Shown one piece after another: positions 1 to 8,164 of a DNA stretch of 64,000 nucleotides. Within the stretch, counting starts at the first letter, position 1. Every line of letters begins with the position of its first letter. The notes beneath the pieces are model-generated. The model was not told where the DNA came from, did no database searches, and saw only the letters and a list, made by a program, of their open reading frames with translations. A program made the translations under genes and the position numbers. The stretch comes from Pseudalkalibacillus hwajinpoensis (lineage in GTDB: Bacteria; Bacillota; Bacilli; Bacillales; Guptibacillaceae): assembly GCF_039851965.1 (NCBI RefSeq), contig NZ_CP156674.1, positions 2,852,001-2,916,000 on the forward strand, read 5' to 3'.

Positions 1-330
1 TGCGAGGCGGTTCATTCTGAGGATCCAGATCGTGCTGATAAGGTTCTTCGTTTTAGAAGAAAAGAGATACCCATTCTTCTTACTACAACGATATTGGAAA
101 GAGGGGTTCCGATTGAGAACGTTTCTGTCGGAGTAGTAGGAGCTGAAGATCATGTATATACAGAAAATGCTTTAGTACAAATTGCAGGGAGGGCGGGAAG
201 AAGTGCTGAATTTCCGGATGGAGATGTCACGTTCTTTCATTATGGAAAAACCAATGCAATGGTAGCGGCTGTTCGACAAATTGAGCGTATGAATGACGAG
301 GCAGGTGAACGTGAATGGCTCAAAGTCTAA
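1..330 (+). CDS. comFA: ComFA, DNA uptake helicase, C-terminal part
   Basis: Only the last 109 codons are inside the window; the frame is open from base 1. ComFA is the membrane-associated ATP-dependent DEAD-box-like translocase that helps pull single-stranded DNA into competent cells. The visible part is the end of the second helicase lobe: TTTILERGVPIENVSV (motif V region), then ALVQIAGRAGRS, the arginine-finger motif VI, followed by the conserved FFHYGK tail. It overlaps the start of the comFC remnant by 16 bases, the usual comF operon arrangement. No comFB lies between them, unlike in B. subtilis. Identification rests on the motifs and the comFC neighbour; only the truncation by the window edge is unusual. 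Confidence 0.9.
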   Translation, partial: CEAVHSEDPDRADKVLRFRRKEIPILLTTTILERGVPIENVSVGVVGAEDHVYTENALVQIAGRAGRSAEFPDGDVTFFHYGKTNAMVAAVRQIERMNDEAGEREWLKV

Positions 331-1034
331 TCTGTGTTTGGTGTAGGGGAGAGTTAGGGCGAACGACTTAATGGAGGAATATACTTCAAATAGAAAAAAG
401 TCATACAGCATGTAATCCATGTCGGGAAAAGCTTACTCTAATTTCAGGTCCAATCTGCTTGAAGTGCGATCGTCCGTTAGAGAAGTTGGATGAAAACTAT
501 ATTGAAGATCGTCATTGTTCCGACTGCTTACGATGGATAAAAAAAGGGAAGGGAGCCGTCCTTATTCAGAATCGCTCTTTCTATGAATTTAATGCTTTTA
601 TGAAAGGGGTATTTGCGCTTTATAAATTTCGGGGAGATGTAGAGGCTGGAAGAGTATTTTCACATATGTTTAACAAAGAAATTGCACGATCATATCACCA
701 TGTAGACCGTGTGATTCCGATACCACTAAGCGAGGAGCGGCTTTACGAGAGAGGGTTTAATCAATGCTCCGTCTGGATTGAGGGTTTTGGGTATGAGCAG
801 GGGGACTTTCATAGGATTAAACATGAAGAAAAATAAAGCAAAAAGTCTAGAGAAGAGCGCATTAACCGTGATGAAGACATGTTCTATGTAAGTTCCAAGA
901 CGTTTATTAGTAATCAAAAAATTCTCCTAATCGATGATTTGTATACGACTGGAACGACTTTATATTACGCTGCGTTAGCCTTAAAGAATGCTGGTGCTGC
1001 AGAAGTTTATTCGTTAACTCTTTGTCGTGGTTAA
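315..1034 (+). pseudogene. comFC: comFC, amidophosphoribosyltransferase-like competence protein, interrupted by two in-frame stops
   Basis: One unbroken reading frame of 239 codons runs from ATG 315 to TAA 1032-1034 but contains TAA at 369-371 and at 834-836. Its full length and order match ComFC (about 230-240 residues): an N-terminal zinc-ribbon with C-x-x-C pairs (CVWC, CNPC, CLKC, CSDC), then FKFRGD-like YKFRGD, VIPIPLS, ERGFNQ, and at the end the PRPP-binding loop ILLIDDLYTTGTT. No base is gained or lost, so the damage is by nonsense change only. The second stop falls where ComFC has a Gln in an N-E-K-Q-S-K-K segment, which suggests CAA to TAA. The segment after ERGFNQ (codons about 155-165) also looks diverged. 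ComFC is needed for transformation, so this copy is probably non-functional unless the stops are sequence errors. Confidence 0.85.
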
Positions 1035-1098
1035 ACACCGTGTCGAAAACTTTTTAGGAAAACGCCTTCATTCGAGTTAAATCAACAAAAATATCCCT

Positions 1099-1127
1099 TT
1101 GACAGTCCCTTGAAACCGTTTTATAGT
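1099..1127 (+). promoter_or_regulatory. sigma-A promoter of the cold-shock gene
   Basis: TTGACA at 1099-1104 and TATAGT at 1122-1127 with a 17-base spacer. It gives a 5' leader of about 40 bases before the csp start at 1176. A near-consensus promoter fits a highly expressed csp gene. Confidence 0.75.
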
Positions 1128-1132
1128 AATGA

Positions 1133-1147
1133 CATGGCAATGCCATG
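1133..1147 (+). repeat. inverted repeat in the csp 5' leader
   Basis: CATGGCA-A-TGCCATG is a perfect inverted repeat of 7 bases per arm around a single A, at or just after the expected transcription start. It could be an operator half-site pair or an mRNA hairpin; the sequence does not decide. Confidence 0.5.
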
Positions 1148-1175
1148 AAGATTTTCGAAGGGAATGTTGAACAAG

Positions 1176-1376
1176 ATGCAGGGAAAAGTAAAATGGTTTA
1201 ACAATGAAAAAGGTTTCGGATTTATTGAGAGAGAAGATGGGGACGACGTATTCGTTCACTTTTCTGCAATCAGCGGTGAAGGATTCAAGTCTCTAGAAGA
1301 AGGCCAGACTGTTGAATTTGAAATTGTTGATGGCGCGCGCGGACCACAGGCCGCTAACGTAGAAAAAGTATCCTAA
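1176..1376 (+). CDS. cold-shock protein, CspB/CspC type
   Basis: A 66-residue single-stranded nucleic acid binding protein with the cold-shock OB fold; family members act as RNA chaperones and help translation in the cold. It starts MQGKVKWFN and shows both RNA-binding motifs, KGFGFI (RNP1, residues 13-18) and VFVHF (RNP2, about 26-30). An ATG 12 bases upstream (1164) abuts the GAAGGGA ribosome site, so ATG 1176 is preferred and matches family length. It sits between comFC and hpf, as I recall in the B. cereus group, where B. subtilis instead has a flagellar cluster. It is followed by its own terminator, so it is probably monocistronic. Confidence 0.93.
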   Translation: MQGKVKWFNNEKGFGFIEREDGDDVFVHFSAISGEGFKSLEEGQTVEFEIVDGARGPQAANVEKVS

Positions 1377-1392
1377 TTTAAATCCAACTCTG

Positions 1393-1417
1393 AAGCTCCC
1401 ATTTATGGGGGCTTTTT
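1393..1417 (+). terminator. rho-independent terminator after csp
   Basis: A 9-bp stem (AAGCTCCCA with TGGGGGCTT, one G-T pair), a TTTA loop and a run of T follow the csp stop by about 17 bases. Confidence 0.85.
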
Positions 1418-1576
1418 ATTTTGAGTCAGGATCTTTTAGTTTGAATCGCCACCAAAAACTGCACTTTAATTATTACAATCGTTCAATAAAAGGTAATACC
1501 TATAAAAAATGTATTTTTTTGTCGTAAAAGAAGGTGATTTGTGAATTAAACGTAAAATAAATTATGATTTTTTAAA

Positions 1577-1603
1577 GTTTATAGAGGGTAACGGGAAGGG
1601 TAT
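1577..1603 (+). promoter_or_regulatory. candidate sigma-B promoter of hpf
   Basis: GTTTAT at 1577-1582 and GGGTAT at 1598-1603, 15 bases apart, match the sigma-B pattern GTTT-N13/15-GGGTAT. The downstream gene is the Hpf/YvyD homologue, which in B. subtilis is a known sigma-B (and sigma-H) target. The element lies about 40 bases ahead of the hpf start. The fit is by eye only. Confidence 0.6.
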
Positions 1604-1643
1604 AAAGAATAATATAGTTATAGCATGGAAGGAGGAGTGCCAC

Positions 1644-2207
1644 ATGATGAATTTCAACATCCGTGGTGAAAACATTAAAGTTACACCTGCAATGCGAGAA
1701 TATACTGAGAAGAAGGTAAGTAAACTTGAAAGGTATTTCGATACTCCACCTAATTCTGATGTTCATGTAAATATGAAGGTATACAACGATCAGCAAATGA
1801 TCGAAGTAACAATTCCAATGCCAAACCTTCTATTAAGAGCTGAAGAAGAGCATCAAGATATGTATGCAGCAATTGATTTAGTTGTTGAAAAGCTAGAACG
1901 ACAAATTCGAAAGCATAAAACGAAAGTGAACCGCAAATTCCGTCAGGAAGGTAGCGTTAAATATATGTTCCGCGATGAACTTAGTCCAACAACCACAAGC
2001 GTTGCTGAAGCTGAAGTTGATGAAGACGAGTTACAGGTTGTAAAGACAAAACGCTTTACTTTCAAGCCGATGGACGTAGAAGAAGCTATTCTTCAAATGG
2101 ACATGCTTGGCCACAGCTTTTTCGTTTTCTCGAATTCCGTATCTGGAAACACAGGCGTTGTTTATCGTCGAAAAGATGGTAAATACGGATTGATTGAACA
2201 GGATTAA
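1644..2207 (+). CDS. hpf: long-form ribosome hibernation promoting factor
   Basis: 187 residues, the length of the long Hpf that dimerises 70S ribosomes into 100S particles in stationary phase. The N-terminal S30AE domain (about 1-100) carries FNIRGENIKVTPAMREYTEKK, the C-terminal dimerisation domain (about 128-187) carries KRFTFKPMDVEEAILQM and ends with the VVYRRKDGKYGLIE signature. Two ATGs in tandem (1644, 1647) follow an AAGGAGGAG ribosome site; the second matches the family N-terminus better, so the true start may be 1647. A candidate sigma-B promoter precedes it. It stands before secA, as in B. subtilis (yvyD-secA-prfB). Confidence 0.95.
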   Translation: MMNFNIRGENIKVTPAMREYTEKKVSKLERYFDTPPNSDVHVNMKVYNDQQMIEVTIPMPNLLLRAEEEHQDMYAAIDLVVEKLERQIRKHKTKVNRKFRQEGSVKYMFRDELSPTTTSVAEAEVDEDELQVVKTKRFTFKPMDVEEAILQMDMLGHSFFVFSNSVSGNTGVVYRRKDGKYGLIEQD

Positions 2208-2223
2208 TAAATTAATGTGATAT

Positions 2224-2253
2224 GGGGCAGGGGGGACATCCCTTGCCCCTTTT
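2224..2253 (+). terminator. terminator after hpf
   Basis: GC-rich 10-bp stem (2224-2233 with 2240-2249, one G-T pair), six-base loop, then TTTT. It begins 17 bases after the hpf stop. Confidence 0.85.
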
Positions 2254-2390
2254 AATATGCTAGAAATGCCCTTTAATAATGGGGAATAAACGAGCGAGAA
2301 GACTTTCACTTCTAAAGTGCACGCTATCTGTTAAGTTTTCTAACTTTCTTGTGCCTCTAGCTAGTAATTGTTAAAATGACTACATAGTAT

Positions 2391-2497
2391 AGTTAGTTTG
2401 AATTAATCAAACCTTTAGGGCAGTTAATCCCACTGCAAAACGTGGACTACCTTGATTTTTAAGGTGGGATTTTACTCAGCCTTAAGGGTGGGATAAA
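2391..2497 (-). repeat. structured intergenic repeat, copy 1
   Basis: This lies in the 351-base gap between hpf and secA. Its reverse complement aligns with 14661-14760 over about 100 bases: shared blocks include TTTTATCCCA, CCTTAAGG, TAAAA, CCCACCT, AACTGCCC, CTAAAGGT and TTCAA-ACTAAC. Inner arms AATCCCAC (2426-2433) and GTGGGATT (2464-2471) pair perfectly; a weaker outer pairing flanks them. The T-A pair in this copy is a C-G pair in the other copy, a compensatory change. It may be a mobile, non-coding REP/MITE-like element or an RNA element. It has no ORF. The rest of the gap shows only the hpf terminator and the secA ribosome site. Confidence 0.75.
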
Positions 2498-2558
2498 ATG
2501 AATAAGTATATGTTGAAATATGATAGCACTCTACTGACAACAAAAGAGGAGCGTTTCT

Positions 2559-5072
2559 ATGAAAGGTTTATTACGTAAAATAATTCCGAATGGCAATGAG
2601 CGTCAAGTAAGCCGTTTGCAGAAAATGGCAGACCAGGTTGAGGCTTACTCAGATACAATGAAGAAGTTATCCGATGAAGAGCTACAAAACAAATCTACTG
2701 AATATAAAGAACGTATTGAAAAAGGAGAGAAGCTGGATAAGTTACTTCCGGAAGTTTACGCAACAGCTCGTGAGGCATCAGAACGTGTCCTCGGTATGCG
2801 TCCGTTCCCGGTGCAAATTATGGGAGCAATTGCTCTTCACGAAGGTAACATCGCAGAAATGAAGACCGGTGAAGGTAAAACATTAAGTGCAACCATGCCT
2901 GTATACCTTAATGCTCTAACTGGCAAAGGAGTTCACGTCATCACCGTAAACGAATATCTCGCACGTCGTGACGCAGAAGAAATGGGCGAGCTCTACCAAT
3001 TTCTTGGTTTAACAGTTGGTTTGAACATTAGCGGGCTTTCGAAAGAAGAAAAAACGGAGGCATATGCAGCAGATATTACGTACGGAACAAACAATGAATT
3101 TGGTTTCGATTATTTACGAGACAATATGGTGCTTTATAAGGAAGAAATGGTACAACGACCTCTTCATTATTCGATTATAGATGAAGTCGATTCTGTTTTG
3201 ATTGATGAAGCCAGAACGCCACTTATCATTTCTGGAAGTGCTGAAAAGTCTACAAACCTTTACATTCAGGCCAACCAGTTTGTTCGAACCCTGAAGGAAG
3301 AAGAGGATTATAACGTCGACATTAAGACGAAGAATGTTCAGATGACTGAAGACGGAATTACGAAGGCGGAACGCTTCTTCGCTATTGAAAATTTATTTGA
3401 CTACAAGAACGTTCAGCTTAACCACCATATTAATCAGGCAATGAAAGCGAATTTCATTATGCAACTTGATATGGATTATGTAGTGCAAGAAGATGAAGTG
3501 GTCATCGTTGACTCATTTACAGGGCGTTTAATGGCGGGTCGCCGCTATAGCGATGGTCTTCACCAGGCGATTGAAGCAAAGGAAGGTCTTGTTATTCAGC
3601 GTGAAAGTATGACGCTTGCAACAATTACGTTCCAGAACTATTTTAGAATGTACGAAAAGCTATCGGGTATGACCGGTACGGCTAAAACGGAAGAAGAGGA
3701 ATTCCGTAACATTTATAATATGAACGTTATTGCTATTCCTACAAACAGACCGATTGCTCGTACGGATTATCCGGATCTTGTTTATAAATCAACAAGTGGT
3801 AAGTTCCAGGCGTTGGCTAGAGAAATTGAAGAGCGTCATAAAAAGGGACAACCCATACTTGTAGGTACAGTTGCGGTAGAAACCTCTGAACTGATCTCTC
3901 AATTTTTGAAGAAACGTGGCATTCCGCATAATATTCTAAATGCGAAGAACCATGCGCGAGAAGCTGAGATTATTGAATCAGCTGGTCAAAAAGGAGCGGT
4001 TACAATCGCAACAAACATGGCCGGTCGTGGTACAGATATTAAACTTGGCGATGGTGTTGTTGAAAGTGGCGGACTCTTTATTCTAGGTACTGAACGCCAT
4101 GAAAGTAGACGAATTGATAATCAGTTGCGTGGTCGTTCTGGTCGTCAGGGTGATCCGGGTGAGTCGAGATTCTATATCTCTATGGAAGATGAACTGATGA
4201 GAAGATTCGGTTCAGACAACATGATGAACATGATGAACCGCCTTGGTATGGAAGAAGATCAGCCGATTGAATCGAAGTTAGTTTCAAGAGCAGTTGAGTC
4301 TGCGCAAAAACGAGTAGAAGGCAATAACTATGATGCTCGTAAGCAGCTTTTACAATATGATGATGTCATGAGACAACAACGTGAAATCATCTATGCACAG
4401 CGTGCTGAAGTGCTTGAATCAGATAACCTGCGTGAAATTGTTGAATCGATGCTGAAGTCAGTCATCAATAGAATTGTCGATGCCCATACGGGGGACGAAG
4501 ACATCCAGGAAGAATGGGATCATCAAGCGATTATTGATCATGCGAAGGGCATCTTCTTACAAGAAGGTCAATTGACGGTTAAAGACATCAAAGGTCTCGA
4601 TAAAGAAGAAATTGTTGTGCTTCTCATTGAGAAAATGAAAGTGAATTACGATGAGAAAGAAGCTTCTTTCGAACCTGAGCGCATGCGTGAGTTTGAGAAA
4701 GTAATTCTCCTTCGAAGCGTGGACCGTAAATGGATGGATCACATCGATGCAATGGACCAGCTTCGACAGGGTATTCACCTTCGTGCATATGGACAAAATG
4801 ATCCTCTCCGTGAATATCAATTTGAAGGGTACGAAATGTTTGAAGATATGGTCGCAGAAATTGAAGAAGAAGTGGCCACATACATTATGAAAGCTCAAAT
4901 TGAAAGCAATCTGAAGCGTGAGAAGGTTGCTGAAGGTAAAGCAGTAAACCCTAAAGAAGAAGCAAGCTCAAAGCCAAAACCGGTTAAAAAGAAAATGGAT
5001 GTTGGTCGGAATGATCCGTGTCCATGTGGAAGCGGCTTAAAATATAAAAATTGTCACGGCAAAGTTCAATAA
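2559..5072 (+). CDS. secA: SecA, preprotein translocase ATPase
   Basis: 837 residues, the normal size for a Bacillus SecA, the motor that pushes unfolded preproteins through SecYEG. Visible features in order: the N-terminal helicase lobe with Walker A in MKTGEGKTL (about 100-108), the DEVD Walker B with DEARTPL (about 207-215), the preprotein cross-linking domain, the second lobe with MAGRGTDI and the GRSGRQGDPG motif VI, the helical scaffold, and a C-terminal zinc tail CPCGSGLKYKNCHG that binds lipid and SecB-like partners. The start has a GAGGAG ribosome site. Downstream a terminator separates it from prfB, so the two may be transcribed partly independently, though their adjacency is conserved. 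Confidence 0.98.
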   Translation: MKGLLRKIIPNGNERQVSRLQKMADQVEAYSDTMKKLSDEELQNKSTEYKERIEKGEKLDKLLPEVYATAREASERVLGMRPFPVQIMGAIALHEGNIAEMKTGEGKTLSATMPVYLNALTGKGVHVITVNEYLARRDAEEMGELYQFLGLTVGLNISGLSKEEKTEAYAADITYGTNNEFGFDYLRDNMVLYKEEMVQRPLHYSIIDEVDSVLIDEARTPLIISGSAEKSTNLYIQANQFVRTLKEEEDYNVDIKTKNVQMTEDGITKAERFFAIENLFDYKNVQLNHHINQAMKANFIMQLDMDYVVQEDEVVIVDSFTGRLMAGRRYSDGLHQAIEAKEGLVIQRESMTLATITFQNYFRMYEKLSGMTGTAKTEEEEFRNIYNMNVIAIPTNRPIARTDYPDLVYKSTSGKFQALAREIEERHKKGQPILVGTVAVETSELISQFLKKRGIPHNILNAKNHAREAEIIESAGQKGAVTIATNMAGRGTDIKLGDGVVESGGLFILGTERHESRRIDNQLRGRSGRQGDPGESRFYISMEDELMRRFGSDNMMNMMNRLGMEEDQPIESKLVSRAVESAQKRVEGNNYDARKQLLQYDDVMRQQREIIYAQRAEVLESDNLREIVESMLKSVINRIVDAHTGDEDIQEEWDHQAIIDHAKGIFLQEGQLTVKDIKGLDKEEIVVLLIEKMKVNYDEKEASFEPERMREFEKVILLRSVDRKWMDHIDAMDQLRQGIHLRAYGQNDPLREYQFEGYEMFEDMVAEIEEEVATYIMKAQIESNLKREKVAEGKAVNPKEEASSKPKPVKKKMDVGRNDPCPCGSGLKYKNCHGKVQ

Positions 5073-5077
5073 TGCCG

Positions 5078-5109
5078 GGCAGGTGTTCATCTATGGACAC
5101 CTGCCTGTT
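5078..5109 (+). terminator. terminator between secA and prfB
   Basis: GGCAGGTGT (5078-5086) pairs with ACACCTGCC (5097-5105), followed by TGTTCT. The T-run is weak, so read-through into prfB is likely. Confidence 0.6.
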
Positions 5110-5141
5110 CTATGTAAACTAATGAAGTTGAGGTGTATGCA

Positions 5142-6255
5142 ATGGAAATGCATGAAATTCGGACGGAATTAAATACGATTGAAACACGATTAAATGATTT
5201 TAGGGGGTCTCTTTGACCTCGAAAACAAGAAAGCTCGAATAGATGAACTCGACATCCTGATGACCGATCCTGATTTTTGGAACGATCAGAATGCAGCCCA
5301 GACTGTTATTAATGAATCAAACAGTCTGAAAGAAATGGTTAATGAATATGACTCACTTAAAGACAGCTACGAAAATCTCGAAGTTTCTTATGAACTTGTC
5401 AAAGAAGAAAACGATCAAGAGCTTTTTGAAGATCTTGAAAGTGAAATTAAAGAGTTAAAAAAGTCACTTAATAACTTTGAATTAACGCTGTTATTAAGTG
5501 AAGAGCATGATAAAAACAACGCGATTTTAGAATTACATCCAGGTGCAGGAGGCACGGAATCCCAGGACTGGGCTTCCATGCTGCTTCGGATGTATACGCG
5601 CTACGGTGAGAAAAAAGGTTTTAAAGTTGAAACACTTGATTACCTACCCGGTGACGAAGCTGGTGTTAAGAGCGTAACACTGAATATAAAAGGTCATAAT
5701 GCTTACGGATACCTGAAGGCTGAAAAAGGTGTGCATCGCCTTGTACGTATCTCGCCATTCGATTCAAGTGGTCGTCGTCATACGTCATTTGTTTCTTGCG
5801 AAGTCATGCCAGAATTCAATGATGAGATTGAGATCGAAATTCGAACTGAAGACCTGAAAATTGATACGTATCGTGCAAGTGGTGCGGGTGGTCAGCACGT
5901 CAACACTACCGATTCAGCAGTACGTATTACTCACCTGCCAACAAAGGTAGTTGTTAGCTGTCAGTCAGAGCGCTCTCAAATTAAAAACCGTGATCATGCG
6001 ATGAAAATGTTGAAGGCTAAACTTTATCAGCGCCGAATTGAAGAACAGGAAGCAGAGCTTGCTGAAATTCGCGGTGAACAGAAGGAAATTGGCTGGGGAA
6101 GCCAGATTCGCTCGTACGTGTTCCATCCATATAGTATGGTAAAAGACCATCGTACGAATATGGAGGTTGGGAATACCCAATCTGTCATGGATGGTGACCT
6201 TGATCCATTTATTGATGCTTTTCTACGTTCGCGTTTAAATGATCATAATGAATAA
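5142..6255 (+). CDS. prfB: peptide chain release factor 2, made by programmed +1 frameshift
   Basis: RF2 releases peptides at UGA and UAA. The gene starts at ATG 5142 behind GAGGTG, encodes 24 codons to CTT 5211-5213, meets TGA 5214-5216, and resumes one base later at GAC 5215; the joined product is 370 residues. The downstream frame contains the SPF stop-codon recognition tripeptide (RISPFDSSGRRHTSF) and the GGQ catalytic loop (GAGGQHVN, about residue 250). The frameshift gives autoregulation: low RF2 lets ribosomes pause at UGA and slip. Position after secA matches B. subtilis. The coordinates span both parts; a simple ORF caller would wrongly start it at 5194. Confidence 0.97.
5202..5217 (+). 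promoter_or_regulatory. prfB programmed frameshift site
   Basis: AGGGGG (5202-5207) is the internal Shine-Dalgarno-like stimulator; TCT follows, then the slippery CTT-TGA-C. Spacing equals that of the classic RF2 site. The codon before the stop is CTT, allowing tRNA-Leu to re-pair on TTT. Confidence 0.95.
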
Positions 6256-6263
6256 TCCGTATC

Positions 6264-6289
6264 CCTCCTGCTAAAGCAGGAGGTTTTTT
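6264..6289 (+). terminator. terminator after prfB
   Basis: CCTCCTGC with GCAGGAGG around TAAA, followed by TTTTTT; starts nine bases after the stop codon. Confidence 0.9.
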
Positions 6290-6440
6290 GTGGTTGGTTA
6301 AGGTCAAGAGGGTTAATAAATTGGACGCTACAGGAAAAGCTATGAAGATCACAAAAGCACCCGTTATCCTTATCGAATTATAGTTGTAGTAACTTTGGAT
6401 TCTGAACACTTCAGTATGATAACGCGCTGCTACAATGCGG

Positions 6441-6469
6441 TTTACACTCTATATGCCCAGTGATATACT
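6441..6469 (+). promoter_or_regulatory. sigma-A promoter of yvjA
   Basis: TTTACA (6441-6446), 17-base spacer, TGATATACT extended -10 (TATACT 6464-6469). It lies about 60 bases upstream of the yvjA start; the rest of the gap after the prfB terminator shows nothing I can assign. Confidence 0.65.
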
Positions 6470-6531
6470 ACTGGAGAATTTTGCTGAATATTCGGCAACG
6501 ATGAATTTCATAGAAGTGAGTGAATGATATT

Positions 6532-7404
6532 ATGATAGCAACTGTAGCGAAGTTTACAGCAAGAAAAGTATCACCATCACACAAAGTTCTGGAATACATA
6601 AGCGTTATTATTGGATCTGCCTTTGTGGCTATTGCTTTTAACCTCTTTCTTCTTCCAAATAGCATTGCTTCTGGAGGGGTAAGTGGGATAAGTACCATTA
6701 CAAAAGGTGTATTCGACTGGAAGCCAGCCTACGTGCAATGGGCGTTTAACATTCCACTTTTTATTAGCGGACTTATTTTTCTTGGGAAAAAATATGGACC
6801 TAAAACGCTTGTAGGGACGTTATTTCTCCCATTTGTGGTTAAATTGACAGAGAACGTGGAGCCTGCTACAACTGATCCCCTTCTTGGCGCACTGTTTGGT
6901 GGTCTTGGCGTTGGTCTTGGTCTTGGAATCGTATTTAGAGGAAAAGCTTCTACAGGTGGAACGGATCTAGCTGCTCAAATTGTCAACAAATATAGCGGCA
7001 TATCACTAGGAACATGTGTCTTTATGATTGATGGACTGATTGTAGTAGCATCGGCATTCGTATTCAGTCTTGAAGAAGCTCTATATGCCCTAATTGCAAT
7101 GTATTTAACTGGTAAAACCATTGACGTTGTTCAGCTTGGACTCGGCTATTCTAAGATGGCTCTTATCATTTCTGATAAAGAAGAAGAGCTCAGGGAAGGG
7201 ATTTTAACGGTCGTCGATCGAGGAGTGACAAAGATCTCTGGACAGGGGGGCTACACAAACGATAAGCGCCCTATTTTAATGGTTGTTGTTGCCCAAAATG
7301 AAGTGACAAAATTGAAGGAACTCGTGAAAGGTGTTGACCCTTCCGCTTTTGTAATTGTTTCGAATGCAACAGAAGTGCTCGGAGAAGGTTTTAAGAAAGA
7401 GTAA
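6532..7404 (+). CDS. yvjA: YitT-family membrane protein (YvjA-like)
   Basis: 290 residues. The first about 200 residues hold several hydrophobic segments of the YitT/DUF161 membrane domain with the typical NLFLLPNSIASGGVSGIS and GKASTGGTDLAA stretches. The last about 80 residues are the cytosolic DUF2179 domain (ILTVVDRGVTKISGQGGYT, then VDPSAFVIVSNATEVLGEGF). Function is not established; the DUF2179 fold resembles ligand-binding domains. ATG 6532 is chosen because GTG 6520 overlaps the GAAGTGAG ribosome site. B. subtilis has yvjA in the same place, between prfB and cccB. It is probably cotranscribed with cccB 46 bases downstream. Confidence 0.88.
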   Translation: MIATVAKFTARKVSPSHKVLEYISVIIGSAFVAIAFNLFLLPNSIASGGVSGISTITKGVFDWKPAYVQWAFNIPLFISGLIFLGKKYGPKTLVGTLFLPFVVKLTENVEPATTDPLLGALFGGLGVGLGLGIVFRGKASTGGTDLAAQIVNKYSGISLGTCVFMIDGLIVVASAFVFSLEEALYALIAMYLTGKTIDVVQLGLGYSKMALIISDKEEELREGILTVVDRGVTKISGQGGYTNDKRPILMVVVAQNEVTKLKELVKGVDPSAFVIVSNATEVLGEGFKKE

Positions 7405-7450
7405 TCTGGTTATAGTAACCTTAATTAACTTGAAAATTGAGGTGATCGTA

Positions 7451-7816
7451 TTGAAAAAATGGATAACGGTTGTACTTACCCTGTTTCTAATTATTGGACT
7501 CGCCGCCTGTGGTACTGGCGGCAATGAGGGGACAGACAATCAAGGAACTGATGAGAAAGCTTCAGAAGAAAACGGCGATTCGGCCGGAGATTATGATGCT
7601 GAGGCTGCAAGGGCTTCATACGAATCGCAATGCTTGAGCTGCCACGGTGAGAATCTTGAGGGAAAGGTTGGCCCTAATATATCAGATATTGGTGCTCGCC
7701 TGCCTAAAGATGCCATTCTATCAACAATAAAAAACGGTAAAGGTCAAATGCCAGGCAACCTACTTGAAGGGAAAGAAGCCGAAAATGTAGCCAACTGGCT
7801 TGCAGATATGAAATAA
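7451..7816 (+). CDS. cccB: cytochrome c551, membrane lipoprotein
   Basis: 121 residues from TTG 7451 behind TTGAGGTGAT. A lipoprotein signal (hydrophobic stretch then LAAC lipobox, Cys about residue 19) anchors it outside the membrane. A low-complexity acidic linker rich in G, E, D and N follows, then a small class I cytochrome c domain with the haem motif CLSCH and the axial methionine in GKGQMPG. It likely shuttles electrons to a terminal oxidase. An in-frame ATG far upstream (7355) would bury the signal peptide and overlap yvjA, so it was rejected. A terminator follows. Confidence 0.93.
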   Translation: MKKWITVVLTLFLIIGLAACGTGGNEGTDNQGTDEKASEENGDSAGDYDAEAARASYESQCLSCHGENLEGKVGPNISDIGARLPKDAILSTIKNGKGQMPGNLLEGKEAENVANWLADMK

Positions 7817-7827
7817 TGACGGCTAAA

Positions 7828-7851
7828 ACACTCGCGAAGGCGAGTGTTTTC
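7828..7851 (+). terminator. terminator after cccB
   Basis: ACACTCGC and GCGAGTGT pair perfectly around GAAG and are followed by TTTTCTC. Confidence 0.85.
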
Positions 7852-8052
7852 TCATTTAGTTAAATAATATCTACTAAACAGGACAAAGATTGAGTTCGTA
7901 TATTGCGAATAATGAAAGAATGTGGGAAAGCAAAACAGCTTAACTCTGGGAAAATCACTGGAATATTAAAGAGTTATTGCAAAAGATGTCATATAAACAC
8001 GCTACTGAAACAAAAATGTAATAAAAATTTGTCTTAAATTAGCGAATTTGTT

Positions 8053-8061
8053 TGTTATAAT
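8053..8061 (+). promoter_or_regulatory. extended -10 promoter of ftsEX
   Basis: TGTTATAAT at 8053-8061 is a perfect extended -10; no good -35 at normal spacing is visible. It sits about 100 bases ahead of ftsE in the 348-base gap 7817-8164. Apart from this and the cccB terminator I see nothing else in that gap. Confidence 0.5.
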
Positions 8062-8164
8062 GTCTTCAGATGTAAAGGACAATACAGTAACAAACTAATC
8101 ATATGAAAAACCTATCTTCTAAGAATTTGCATCGAGAATTTAAGCAAGTAGGAAGTGGTACATT

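Noticed and set aside
5194..6255. prfB as an ORF beginning at 5194, or its TGA read as a sequencing error
   Set aside because: The AGGGGG and CTT-TGA-C context is the conserved programmed frameshift site, and the 24 upstream codons match RF2 N-termini.
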